NCBI GenBank assembly: GCA_042219525.1
Contig: JBDGPU010000073.1
Coordinates: 25,030-89,029 of the forward strand
Origin: JBDGPU01 sp042219525
GTDB lineage: Archaea > Halobacteriota > Halobacteria > Halobacteriales > Haloferacaceae
DNA length: 64,000 bases
Direction: 5' to 3'
Made by a program: the position numbers and the translations under genes. The notes beneath the pieces were generated by a model. It was not told the origin of the DNA. It saw nothing but the letters and a program-made list of their open reading frames with translations, and did not search any database. Within the stretch, counting starts at the first letter, position 1. Every line of letters begins with the position of its first letter. Positions 42,047-51,700 of this stretch are shown one piece after another.

Positions 42047-42469
42047 ATGTCGCAGGCTCGTCCCCCATCCGATCAGCCCGAGTCGGTGTACGCGGACTAC
42101 GTTCTGGACGTTCGCATCGTGAAGAGCGTCGACCACGACGGCGACGCGGCCCGCTATCGGTTCGAAGCACCCGACCACCAGGGGGCCACCTTCGAGGACC
42201 CGGAGCTGGCGGCGTTGTACGCGGACGTGTACTTCGACGTCAACGGCTTCGAGGAGGCCGGGACGGGCGAGCGCGGCGTTCCGCCGGAGATCATTCAGGC
42301 CGGGCGGGACACGTTGGCCGCGTACTTCCTCACACAACCCTACACTGACAAGCACTGGGTGGCATCGTTCTACGGGAAGAAGCCGACGAAGGTCGATCGC
42401 TACGTCGCCTCCGTCCGCGAACGCGCCCAGGAGATCCGAGAAGGTGCCAGGGAACGCGGCCTGAAGTAA
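42047..42469 (+). CDS. DUF5820-type haloarchaeal protein
   Basis: A 140-residue soluble protein. LYADVYFDVNGFEEAGTGER and YFLTQPYTDKHWVASFYGKK are blocks I recall from the haloarchaeal family DUF5820, function unknown. The ATG at 42047 is preceded by an AT-rich CTATATCGC word only ~10 bases upstream, so promoter placement is unclear. The C-terminus is a charged helix (RERAQEIREGARERG). The gene is isolated, between the repeat array and the phoX remnant. Confidence 0.75.
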   Translation: MSQARPPSDQPESVYADYVLDVRIVKSVDHDGDAARYRFEAPDHQGATFEDPELAALYADVYFDVNGFEEAGTGERGVPPEIIQAGRDTLAAYFLTQPYTDKHWVASFYGKKPTKVDRYVASVRERAQEIREGARERGLK

Positions 42470-42664
42470 ACGGCCACCCTCGTCATCTTCCTCTGCAGCG
42501 GATGCCGCGTTTACCTCGTTTTACGTCGTTGCGGACCCTCCGGACGCACCCTCCCGTGCCGCTCTGATCGATATATAGCAGTGTATGACCGTTCCCCCTC
42601 GGTCGTACCGCGACGTATCAACATTAGTAAGTGTCATGTGCTGACTCCGGGGCGTTTCACCCGC

Positions 42665-44815
42665 ATGGTCGAGTTCACTCGACGGAAGCTGATGGCAACG
42701 TCCGTGGCCGCCGCGCTCGGCGCCAGCGTCTCCGGGGTCGCAGCCGCCGGTTCACCCGAGGATCCGAACACACCGCGGGCTCCCTGAGTCCGGGGGGAGC
42801 TCAAGCGGTTCTCCTCGACGGCGCTCGGGGCGGAGGTCACGGGCCCCTACGTGTTCTCGGACGGAACGCCGCTGTACAGCCTCCAGCACCCGAGCCGCGA
42901 CAACGAGGCGCCGTACGACCGGTCGGGGATTGGCTACTTCAAGGGGTTCCAGTTCTCGATGAACGGGGAGAACAACTTCGAGGAGCTGTCAGTGCCGGAA
43001 ACGAAGGCCGAGGAGGGAGTGGTCCGGAGCGCCGGCGGCGACTACGAGTTCCTGGCCCGGGAAGCGGACGCGATCAACGGCGGTACGGAGCGCCTGGGCG
43101 TGTCGCAGACGCCGGACGGCACCGATATCACCCGGGCCAACTTCGCGGGCACGCAGTACGGCGACGCCGCGGCCAACCCCGACTGCAACCAGTTCGTCCC
43201 GACCAACGAGGCGGGCACCGAGGGGCACCTGTTCACCAACTGGGAGAACAGCCCGGGCAACGTCTCCCGGATCCCGCTCAGTCAGGACGCCGAGGGCGAA
43301 TGGCACGCCGACCTGGACAACGCCATCAACCTCGCGAACACCGACGCGCTGCGCGAACTCGGCGGCACGCGCGTCAACTGTTACGGCGACCTCACGCCGT
43401 GGGGGACGATGATCTCCGCTGAGGAGAACTACGCGCACGCGCGAGTCAGCCTCAAGTCGACGGTGAGCGACGTCGCCGACGCGGGCACGGGCAAGGGACG
43501 CGTCGCCGCGTGCCAGTTCTGGAACCGACCGAACCCGAGCGAGGTGCAGGACGCTATCGACGAGCAGTACGGCGACGATTCCTGGTACGTCCAGGGCTGG
43601 TGGGCGCTGACGGGCGTCGAGTTCCTCGCGTACTACCTCGGCGCGGACCCGGTCGACCAGGTCGAGGGCCGGAACACCACGGAGCCACTGGGCGAGGGCT
43701 ACCCGAACCCGTACCGCTACGGCTACTTCGTCGACGTCCGCGAGCCGGCAGCCGAAACGCCCGAGCCGGTCAAGTACTACGTCATGGGCCGAGCTGCCTG
43801 GGAGGCGCCCGACGTCCAGGCCGACGAGCGCACGGTGTACGGCTGCTCGGACGGCGACAGCAAGGGGATCTACAAGTTCGTCGCCGACGAGCCGATCCCG
43901 AGCTACGCGGATCCGATGGACGTCGCCGGCACGCTGTACGCGCCGAAGGTAACCAACGAGGAAGCCGCCAAGAGCAATCCACCCGCCGACGTCAACCTCG
44001 AGATCGAGTGGCTGGAGCTGGGCCACGCCACCAACGCGGAGGTCGAGGAGTGGATCGCCGAGTACGACGACGTCACGCAGAAGGACTATCTCGAGACACA
44101 CGCCGAAACCGACTGGGAGGCCGACCTCGATGCGGCGCTCGCGGAAGCCGACAAGGAAGTCGTCAAGCACGGTAACCGGAACTACGTAACGAACGAGGAG
44201 ATCGTCGAGTGGGCCGCCCAGTACGAGCGCGACGGCCCCGACGGCGTCGACGAGGAGCTTCGCAAGGTCCCGTTCCTCGAAACCCGGGCGGCCGCCAAGG
44301 AGATCGGCGCCAGCATCGAGTTCAACAAGGCCGAAGGCGTCGACACCGCCGATGGTGCCGAGCCCGGCGACCCCATCTACTTCGCCGTCTCGGAGCTCAA
44401 CGACGACCTCTCCACCGGCTCCGGCGATATCCAGATCGAGCGCGTCGACGGCGGCGTCGTCTACCGCGCCGAACTGGAGGCGGACTACAACGTCTCGACG
44501 CTGGAACCCGTCATCGTCGGGCCGGACGGGAGCGACCCGGCCGCCGTCGCCGACGACGCGCTCATCAACGTCGACAACGTCTACGTGATGGACGACGGCC
44601 GCGTGCTCTGCTGTGAGGACGCCGACCAGTTCGGGCGCTCGTACAGCAACGACTGCCTGTACGTCTATCGGCCCGACGAGGACGTCGACCGCGGGGACGG
44701 AAACAACGACGATGGCGACGACACCGAAGACGCCGACGACACCGACGACGCCAACAACACCGACGATGGCGACGACGCCGACAACTCTGATCGCGGCCTC
44801 CAGCGCCAGCCCTGA
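42665..44815 (+). pseudogene. phoX: PhoX-type (DUF839) alkaline phosphatase with in-frame TGA
   Basis: ATG 42665 opens a Tat signal (MVEFTRRKLMATSVAAALGA) that runs to a TGA at 42785-42787. The same frame continues directly after the stop, VRGELKRFSSTALGAEVTGP, into a full PhoX/DUF839 phosphatase body (YSLQHPSRDN, TPWGTMISAEENY, YVMGRAAWEAPDVQADERTV) up to 44815, ending in an Asp/Asn-rich tail. No frameshift is needed; a single base change, e.g. TGG to TGA, explains it. A GTG at 42851 could start a signal-less product. Either a real pseudogene, a sequencing error or a leaky stop. PhoX would release phosphate outside the cell. Confidence 0.8.
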
Positions 44816-44894
44816 ATCAGGATCAGCCGCCGCAGCCGCCGAACCTCTCTTTTTGCCCGAATCCTACTCGTCGAGGGCGATCCGAATTCCTATA

Positions 44895-44916
44895 TGAATG
44901 GTTGTGCAACTGTTCA
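44895..44916. promoter_or_regulatory. Putative ArsR operator
   Basis: An imperfect inverted repeat with arms TGAATGGTTG and CAACTGTTCA (8 of 10 pairs) ending three bases before the ArsR ATG. TATATGAAT overlaps its left arm and may supply the TATA element. Position and symmetry suit autorepression. Confidence 0.5.
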
Positions 44917-44919
44917 GCC

Positions 44920-45318
44920 ATGAGCCAGGGAGCCGAGCGGCTGGAGCGACTCATCGAAGCGGAACTGGGTGAGTGCTGCGACGGCGACGTCGAGAACCGC
45001 ATCGACACGCTGACGCAGTACGCGACGGACACCCCGGCGGAGATCGATTCGGACCTGACGCCGTTGCAGACGCTGGGGAACGAGACCCGGCACAGGATCG
45101 CCCGCTTGCTGGACACCGCCGACCAGGAGCTGTGCGTCTGCGAGATCACGCCCGTCGTCGACGTCAGCGATAGCGCGATCAGCCACGCCCTCTCCGACCT
45201 CGCGGAGTCCGGGCTGGTGTCCCGCCGCAAGGACGGGAACTGGCGCTACTACGAGGCGACCGAGCGGGCGAGCGCGCTGCTCGACGCGCTGGACGCGACC
45301 CGGGAGGTCGAGCAATGA
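44920..45318 (+). CDS. ArsR-family metal(loid)-responsive repressor
   Basis: A 132-residue winged-helix repressor. The region TLGNETRHRIARLLDTADQE precedes LCVCE (Cys72, Cys74), the usual ArsR metalloid site, and the recognition helix VSDSAISHALSDLAESGLVS follows. An extra Cys pair (CC at 19-20) near the N-terminus could add a metal ligand. In this family, As(III)/Sb(III) or metals release the protein from its operator. Its stop overlaps the next start (ATGA), so the two genes are co-translated. Confidence 0.85.
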   Translation: MSQGAERLERLIEAELGECCDGDVENRIDTLTQYATDTPAEIDSDLTPLQTLGNETRHRIARLLDTADQELCVCEITPVVDVSDSAISHALSDLAESGLVSRRKDGNWRYYEATERASALLDALDATREVEQ

Positions 45319-45773
45319 CCGACGACCGGATCCGCGTCGCCCTGATGTGCGTCCGCAACGCCGGACGCAGTCAGATGGCGACGGCGTTCGCGGAACGGGA
45401 GCGCGACCGGCGCGACCTCGGAGATGCGGTGGCGATCCTCACCGGGGGGACGGCCCCGGCCGATCACGTGCACAGCGAGGTGATCACCGTGATGGAGGAG
45501 GTGGGGTTCGACCTCTCGGACCGGTCTCCCCAGGGGATCACGACCGAGAAGCTCGAATCGAGCGACTACGTCGCGACGATGGGGTGCTCCACGCTCGACC
45601 TCGACGCGAGCCGCGCCCAGGTTGACGTTCGGGACTGGGCGCTGACCGACCCCGAAGGGGAGCCCCTCGACCGCGTCCGCGACATCCGCGACGAGGTCGA
45701 ATCGCGCGTCAAAGCCCTCTTCGACGAGGTCGAAGCCGAACTCGCGGATCGCCGCGAACAGCACTCTCGATGA
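45315..45773 (+). CDS. LMW-phosphatase-fold arsenate reductase-like protein
   Basis: A 152-residue protein with the P-loop CVRNAGRSQ (Cys12-x5-Arg18) of low-molecular-weight phosphatases and ArsC-type reductases. Resolving cysteine candidates are limited: MGCSTLDLD holds the only other Cys besides Cys12, so a typical three-Cys thioredoxin-coupled mechanism is not fully evident. Co-translation with an ArsR-type repressor supports arsenate reduction over a phosphatase role. Neither an Acr3/ArsB pump nor an ArsA ATPase follows. Confidence 0.75.
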   Translation: MTDDRIRVALMCVRNAGRSQMATAFAERERDRRDLGDAVAILTGGTAPADHVHSEVITVMEEVGFDLSDRSPQGITTEKLESSDYVATMGCSTLDLDASRAQVDVRDWALTDPEGEPLDRVRDIRDEVESRVKALFDEVEAELADRREQHSR

Positions 45774-45824
45774 GCGGCGCAAGTGTGAAGGCAACGACGC
45801 GAGACGTGACAGGGGGTGATTCCG

Positions 45825-46877
45825 ATGCCGATCGCTGACCTGTGGGCCCTGGAGCTGTTGCTGGCGGCGTTCGCCGGTGGCGCGTTCGGCGCCGCCATCG
45901 GTGCACTCCCGTCGTTCGTTCTTGCGGGAGTGTTCGTCATCGTCGGTGAGGCGTACAAGCTCGCAGCCCGAACCTTCGGCGTCGACGCGGTGCCCGTCGA
46001 CGTCACCGGGTCGATCGCGTTCGGCGTCGTCCTGGGCCCGCACGTCGCGTTCGGGGGCGGGGCCGCGGCGCTCGCGTACGCGACGAAGCAGGGCTATCTC
46101 GAGAGCGACTTCGAGTACCATCAGGCGAAAGAGATTACGCGCGGCCTCGGGAGCAAGCCGGACGTCCTGGCGGTCGGCGGCCTGTTCGGCGTCGTCGGCT
46201 ACTGGATCGCGACGCTTTCGAGCAGCGTGTCGCTGCCGGTCGACCCGGTCGCGCTCGGCGTCGTCGGGTCGGCCCTCGTCCATCGCGTCGCCTTCGGCTA
46301 CAGCATCGTCGGCGCCACCCCCCGCCAGTGGTTCGACATGAGTCCATACGAGCGGGCTCGCGACGGGCATGCCGACACTCTGGCCGACGGCGGTCGCCGA
46401 CCGGTCGAACCGTGGCTCCCCTACCAGTACCGCTGGCGGAACGTGCTGCTGCTCGGCCTCGTAGTCGGGGTCCTCGGCGGCTACGTCGCGTACCTGACGG
46501 CGAGCCCGTTCCTCGCCTTCGGGCTCAGCGTCGTCGCGCTCGGGTTCCTTACCGCTGGCGTCGAGGATATTCCGGTCACCCACCACATGTCGTTGCCGGC
46601 GAGCACGGCGGCGCTCGCGCTGGTCGACGCCCCGGCGAGCCAGCTGACGCCGTCGCTGGTGGCGAGTGCGGTCCCCCTCCAGACTGCCCTGCTCGTCGGG
46701 GCCGCGTTCGGCGTGGTGGGCGCCCTCCTCGGCGAGTTGTTACAGCGGGTGCTCTACGCCCACGCGGAGACACACCTGGATCCGCCCGCCGCCAGCATCG
46801 TCGTCACGTCGCTCCTCGTATCGCTGCTCGCGATGGCCGGCGTGCTCCCGTCGGCCGTCTGGGTACCGACCCCGTAG
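45825..46877 (+). CDS. Unknown haloarchaeal multi-spanning membrane protein
   Basis: A 350-residue polytopic protein with about eight to nine hydrophobic segments rich in Gly/Ala/Val, and one hydrophilic central loop (HADTLADGGRRPVEPWLPYQ). VEDIPVTHHMSLPASTAALA is a notable conserved-looking segment. No transporter signature is recognised. I use ATG 45825; GTG 45816 in frame is possible and has GGGGG just upstream. It follows the arsC-like gene by 51 bases on the same strand, so it might be a metalloid-related membrane protein, but it does not resemble Acr3 or ArsB. Confidence 0.7.
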   Translation: MPIADLWALELLLAAFAGGAFGAAIGALPSFVLAGVFVIVGEAYKLAARTFGVDAVPVDVTGSIAFGVVLGPHVAFGGGAAALAYATKQGYLESDFEYHQAKEITRGLGSKPDVLAVGGLFGVVGYWIATLSSSVSLPVDPVALGVVGSALVHRVAFGYSIVGATPRQWFDMSPYERARDGHADTLADGGRRPVEPWLPYQYRWRNVLLLGLVVGVLGGYVAYLTASPFLAFGLSVVALGFLTAGVEDIPVTHHMSLPASTAALALVDAPASQLTPSLVASAVPLQTALLVGAAFGVVGALLGELLQRVLYAHAETHLDPPAASIVVTSLLVSLLAMAGVLPSAVWVPTP

Positions 46878-46996
46878 TCAGTGGCCGCGTTCTCCCCTAT
46901 AAACCTTCGTCCGCGCTGTTGCCCGTTTTCTGTCGACTGCGGCGCATCCGGAGCGTCGACCGAAACCGTTTTCGCTCGAATGGCGCATCCTGAGGT

Positions 46997-47404
46997 ATGA
47001 GCTACGAACTCCGTGAAAGCACGCCCGACCCCGAGCGGTTCGTGGCGCTCAGGGAGTCCGCCGACATGTCGTCGCGGAGCGTCGAGGCGGCCCGGCGGGG
47101 GCTCGCGAACACGCTGTACGGCGTCAGCGTCGTCGACACGGACGCCGACGAAACGGTCGGCATGGCCCGGATCGTGGGCGACGGCGCCTGCGTCTTCCAC
47201 ATCAGTGACAAGGTCGTCCACCCCGACCACCAGGGGCAGGGACTGGGGACCGAGATTATGGATGCCCTGATGGCGTATCTCGAGGCCAACGCACCGGAAT
47301 CGGCGTACGTCAACCTCATGGCCGACGTCGACGGGTTCTACGAGCAGTGGGGCTTCGAGCGAACGGCGCCGGCGTCGAAGGGGATGTACCTACCCGACGA
47401 GTAA
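46997..47404 (+). CDS. GNAT-family N-acetyltransferase
   Basis: A 135-residue GNAT domain. The acetyl-CoA pyrophosphate loop is VHPDHQGQGLGTEIM (Q/R-x-x-G-x-G/A form), and VDGFYEQWGFERTAPASKGM is the typical C-terminal motif B. Substrate is unknown. Start ATG 46997 is preceded by TGAGGT, a weak ribosome site. It is transcribed alone between the membrane protein and the histidine kinase. Confidence 0.85.
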   Translation: MSYELRESTPDPERFVALRESADMSSRSVEAARRGLANTLYGVSVVDTDADETVGMARIVGDGACVFHISDKVVHPDHQGQGLGTEIMDALMAYLEANAPESAYVNLMADVDGFYEQWGFERTAPASKGMYLPDE

Positions 47405-47576
47405 TCGTTGGCGCATGGGCACCGGACGGCGATACTCGAGCTCCACGATCTTCAATTTCGCCCCGACGTTGAGGGTTCCTGAGGCCATCGATATCTGACT
47501 ATTGTGCCGGCCACATTTTGGTGTATTTAACCGGTGATGTTTTGGGTTGTTCTATGAAATCAAAGGGTGTCTGACG

Positions 47577-48680
47577 ATGAGCGATTCGGGGTCAGGAAGC
47601 CGAACCGAAGCTGGCGACCCTGCGTCACCGTCTCGTGAGCTGCGACAATACGAAACGATCGTCCAAGTGCTCCCAGATCCGGTCTATGTATCCAACGCGG
47701 AAGGGTATCTCACGTTCGCCAACAGGGCCTTCGAGGAACAGTTCGGCTATGAGGTGACCGACGAAAAATTACACTTCTCCGAGTTTATCGTCGATGAAGA
47801 CGTAGAGAAGATCCGGACCTTGCTCCGTGACCTCGCCGCGGAGGGTGATGATGGGACTCTTCAGAGTCGGACCGTTAGCCTCGAAGGTGTGGCGGCTGAC
47901 GGCGGGATAATTTCTCTCGAAGGATCTATCGGGATCCTGTTTCACGACGGTCGGTTCGAGGGCGCTGCCGGCGTACTCCGAGATGTCACCGCGCAGCGAC
48001 GGCGCGATGAGGTCTTTGACGTGATGGACCGCGCGCTTCGACACAACTTACGGACGAACGTCAATCTCATCACCGGCTACGCCGACCTTCTGGAACCGGC
48101 CATCGGCCCGGACAACGAGGAACACCTGAGTCAGATTCAGGATGCCGCCACTTGGCTTGGCAAGTTCGGCGACTCGCTTAGAGCACTTCAGTCGGCCATC
48201 GAAAAGAGCCATCAGGGCTCTGGGACGATCAGCCTGGAACGGGTCGTCAAGGAGGCCGTCGGCGACGTGGCGGATGCATATCCTCAGGCGAACGTGGAGG
48301 CTCATCTCTCGACGACCCGGCATATCCAGGGTGGTCAGCCAGTCATCGATGCCGTGGAGAACGTCGTCGAGAACGGGGTCGTCCACAATGACTCGGATCC
48401 ACCAGTTGTGAATGTCTGGGTAACTCACGCCACCCGGGACGGCTGGGCCGAAATCCACGTCGAGGATAACGGACCGGGGATCCCGGACGACGAGCGGGAG
48501 ATCGTCCTGGGCGAGGCAGACATCACGGCGCTCCAGCATGGAAGTGGTATCGGCCTCTGGATCACCCGATGGGTCGTGCAGCTGATCGACGGCGAAATCG
48601 AGATTGAAGCGGCCGACGGCGAGGGGACTGTCGTTACTTTCGTGCTCCCGCTAGCTGAGGATACAACGAATCCTGCTTGA
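47577..48680 (+). CDS. PAS-domain sensor histidine kinase
   Basis: A 367-residue soluble kinase. Residues ~22-140 form a PAS domain (YETIVQVLPDPVYVSNAEGY). The H box follows at RALRHNLRTNVNLITGYADL, with His156 as phospho-acceptor, in the haloarchaeal HNLR style. The HATPase has VENVVENGVVHND (N), EDNGPGIPDDE (G1) and GSGIGLWITRWVVQ (G2). No membrane segment or receiver domain is present, so it senses an internal signal. It ends convergently 31 bases from the STAND regulator gene. ATG 47577 is chosen over an in-frame TTG upstream. Confidence 0.9.
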   Translation: MSDSGSGSRTEAGDPASPSRELRQYETIVQVLPDPVYVSNAEGYLTFANRAFEEQFGYEVTDEKLHFSEFIVDEDVEKIRTLLRDLAAEGDDGTLQSRTVSLEGVAADGGIISLEGSIGILFHDGRFEGAAGVLRDVTAQRRRDEVFDVMDRALRHNLRTNVNLITGYADLLEPAIGPDNEEHLSQIQDAATWLGKFGDSLRALQSAIEKSHQGSGTISLERVVKEAVGDVADAYPQANVEAHLSTTRHIQGGQPVIDAVENVVENGVVHNDSDPPVVNVWVTHATRDGWAEIHVEDNGPGIPDDEREIVLGEADITALQHGSGIGLWITRWVVQLIDGEIEIEAADGEGTVVTFVLPLAEDTTNPA

Positions 48681-48710
48681 GTGATCGGGTGGGGAGATAC
48701 AGAGGCGGGA

Positions 48711-51700
48711 TCACTTCGGCTCATCCGGTTCGGTCCCGCAGGCGTCGACCCACTGGCGATGCCGCTCAGAGACCCCATCTGGTACCTTCGACAGTAGTTC
48801 CTCGGCCCGTCGGCACAGTTCCTTGGCGCGATGGTCTTCTCCGCTCTCTCGACGGAGGGAAACGAGTTCCTTGAGTACCGCGAGCATGTCCTGTGGTGCT
48901 CCAACTGACTCGAAAGCGTCGAGTGCCGCGCGCCAGTGATCCTGTGCAGCGTCGTGCTTCCCAGCGTCAGCCGCGACTCGTCCGAGCAGCTGCCGGCTCC
49001 GACCGATCCAATGCGTCGCGTCCATCTCGGTGAACGCCTCGTTGGCCCGCTGGCCCGCCTTTCGGGCGGCATTCTGGTCACCGGACGCGAGGGCCAACCG
49101 CCCGAAGACCAGCCGTGCCACCGCGACCACCTGGCTATCAGCCGCCGATTCGAGAGTATCCAGAGCGTCCCGGTACTCGTTGAGCGGGGTTGTGAGGGTG
49201 CCCAAGGCGCGTTCGACGTCCCCGAGACGCAGTGACACACGCGCCACTCCCTGGTTGTCGTCGGCCGACTTCATCTCGTCGCGCGCGTCGGCCAGGTAAT
49301 CGCGAGCAACCTCGTAGTCGCCCCGACGTGCGGCAGTCCTCGCCCGCTCGACGTTGACCGAGGCGACGCCATCTTGGTTGTCGATGGCCGCGAAGATTGA
49401 CTGAGCGTCGTCGTACCGCTCCCGGGCAGTCGCGTCCTCGCACAGCTCGTGAGCAACCTTCCCAAGCTCCAGGGTTGCTTCGGCGGTTCCCTCCCTGTCG
49501 CCGACCGCCTCGTACCCCTCCAGCGCGCGCTCGTAGTGGTCCCGGGCTGTCTCGTACTCGCCCTGCCAGAACTCGTGCGTGCCGAGTCGCTTGTGCGACT
49601 CGGCGACGCCGTGGGTCGCGTCGATGGACTTGTGGATCGACAGGGATTCCTCGTAATGGTGCCTGGCGACGTCGGGATTGCGCTGCTCGTGGGCACAGGA
49701 GCCGAGGTGGAGATGCGCGATCGCGGCGTTCTGCCGCTCGCCAACCGTTTCGAACCCCTCCAGCGCCTGCTCGAAGTACTCCTGAGCCGTGTCGACATCG
49801 CCCTCGGAGTTCGCGACGATACCGAGGTTGTTCTGCACGTCGGCGATACCGCGGCGGTCCTCGAGCCACTCGAAGGTTGCCAACGCTCGCTCGTAGTGCT
49901 CGCGGGCCGTCACGAGCTCGCCTTGCCCCAGAGCAACATTTCCGAGTCGCTTGGTGACGGTGGCGATTCCGCGGCGGTCGTCGACCGCCACGTAGGCGTC
50001 GAGCGCCGCCTGAAAATGGTTTCGAGCCGTCTCGGGTTCGACCTGTCTACGTGCGGCGATGCCGAGGTTGCGCAAGGCATCCGCTTCTAGCCCGCTGGCA
50101 TCCAGGTCGGCGGCGAGCTGGCGCTGCTTCCGGGCAGTCTCACGGGTGCTATCATAATTCCCCCGGGATCGCTCCGCATCAGCCTTGACGCCGAGGAGCC
50201 GGCAGCGCTCGAGAGAATCGGGTGACGCGAGGTCGAGGCCTTCCTTGACCTGCTCGATGGCCGACTCTGGCTCGCCGATGGTCACCCGTATCTCGGCGAT
50301 GCGTCGCGCCATCGCGGCGGGATTTGCGTCGGTGACGTCCCCATGACTCCGACACAGTTCGAACGCACGCTCGTAGTTCGTGATCGCATCCTGGTGGGCG
50401 TAGGTCTCCCGTGCTTGGTCCCCGGCTAGCTGATAGAACTCGATGGCCCGCGAGTAGTCGGCCGCCTGTTCGTAGTGGTGCGCAATGCGGGCGGCGTGGT
50501 CCTCGAGGCGGTCTTCGTAGACAGTCGTGAACGCGTCGGCGATCCGAGCGTGATACGATTCGACTTTCGAATCGGATAACCCGTCGACGACGGCCTCGCG
50601 GGCGACCCCGCTCGCAAAGCGGAAATTCCCGTCCGCCGATGTGTCGCCGGTCGCTGCCTGACCGCCGTCACCCCGGGGCTCCGGAGTGGCGTGCTCGAGA
50701 ACGTGGCTGGCGACCAGCGCGTCCTCGTACTCACGGCGGCGTGCAGGGGGGAGGTCGCTCGCTTCGGCCAGTACTCCCCCGGGGATGTACTCGCCGATGA
50801 TGGCCCCGAGCTGGACGAGCTCGCGGGCGTCCTCGTCGAGCGAGCCGACCCGTTCGTCGATGTGGTCGACGACCTCTTCGGGGAGGCCGAGCGCCTCGGT
50901 CGTGGTCGGGTAGCTGTCGGCACGTACGTCGACCGCGTCTGACTCAGCAATCTGCGTCGCCGTCTCCTCGACGAACAGCGGTACGCCACCGGTATGTTCC
51001 TGAATGAGGTCGACGAATTCGCGTGGGAACTCCTGGCGGTCAATGGTCCCCGCCAGCAGGGCTTCGGTGTCGGTGGGCTCGAAAGGATCGAGGGCCACTT
51101 TGCTGTAGACGTCCGCCTCCTCGAGTCGGTCCAGTGCGGAAACGAGCTGTTGATCGGCGGCCGGTGCGGTCGGGCGATGGGTCGCTACGAACGCAATCGG
51201 GTAAAGCCACTCAGTTATCGACGTCGCGAAGTGGACGAATAGTTGCAGCGTCGCGGCGTCCGCCCACTGAACGTTGTCAAGGATCAGAACAACCGGAGTG
51301 TCGGCAGCCGTGTTGCGGAGCTCGTCGGCGAGATCCTCGAAGAGCGCGGCTCGTTCGGCGTCGACCCGCGCGGGGTCCGTGGGCGTCGTTTCCTCCTGGA
51401 TCTGTGCGAGCCTGGCGAGCAGTTCGTCGTCCGGGAGCGAGTCGAAGGCGCGTGCGAGCGGCGCGTATGGGTCAGTGGGGCCCGCGGTACAGGCACCCCA
51501 CGCGGCCACCGGATCGTGGTCATCCGATACGTCCGCCAGCGCCTCGCGCACGAGTGTCGTCTTTCCCATTCCCCCGGCCCCTGATATCGTAACCGTTCGA
51601 CTTTCCCGTTCGAACGAAGCGGTGATATCCGTTCGAACGGTTTCGAGTTCCTCCCTGCGGTCGACAAACTGGCGACCAAACCTCCGTTCGAGGGGCATTC

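Noticed and set aside
42989..44170. A 393-codon antisense frame in the PhoX body
   Set aside because: Antisense shadow; DUF839 motifs are on the plus strand.
42851..44815. PhoX as an intact gene starting with GTG 42851
   Set aside because: The frame is open upstream to the TGA at 42785 with PhoX-like sequence (RFSSTALGAEVTGP), and the Tat signal is in the same frame before the stop. A GTG start would discard conserved residues and leave no export signal.
47547..47576. TTG start for the histidine kinase
   Set aside because: The ten extra residues are unlike kinase N-termini and ATG 47577 is adequate.
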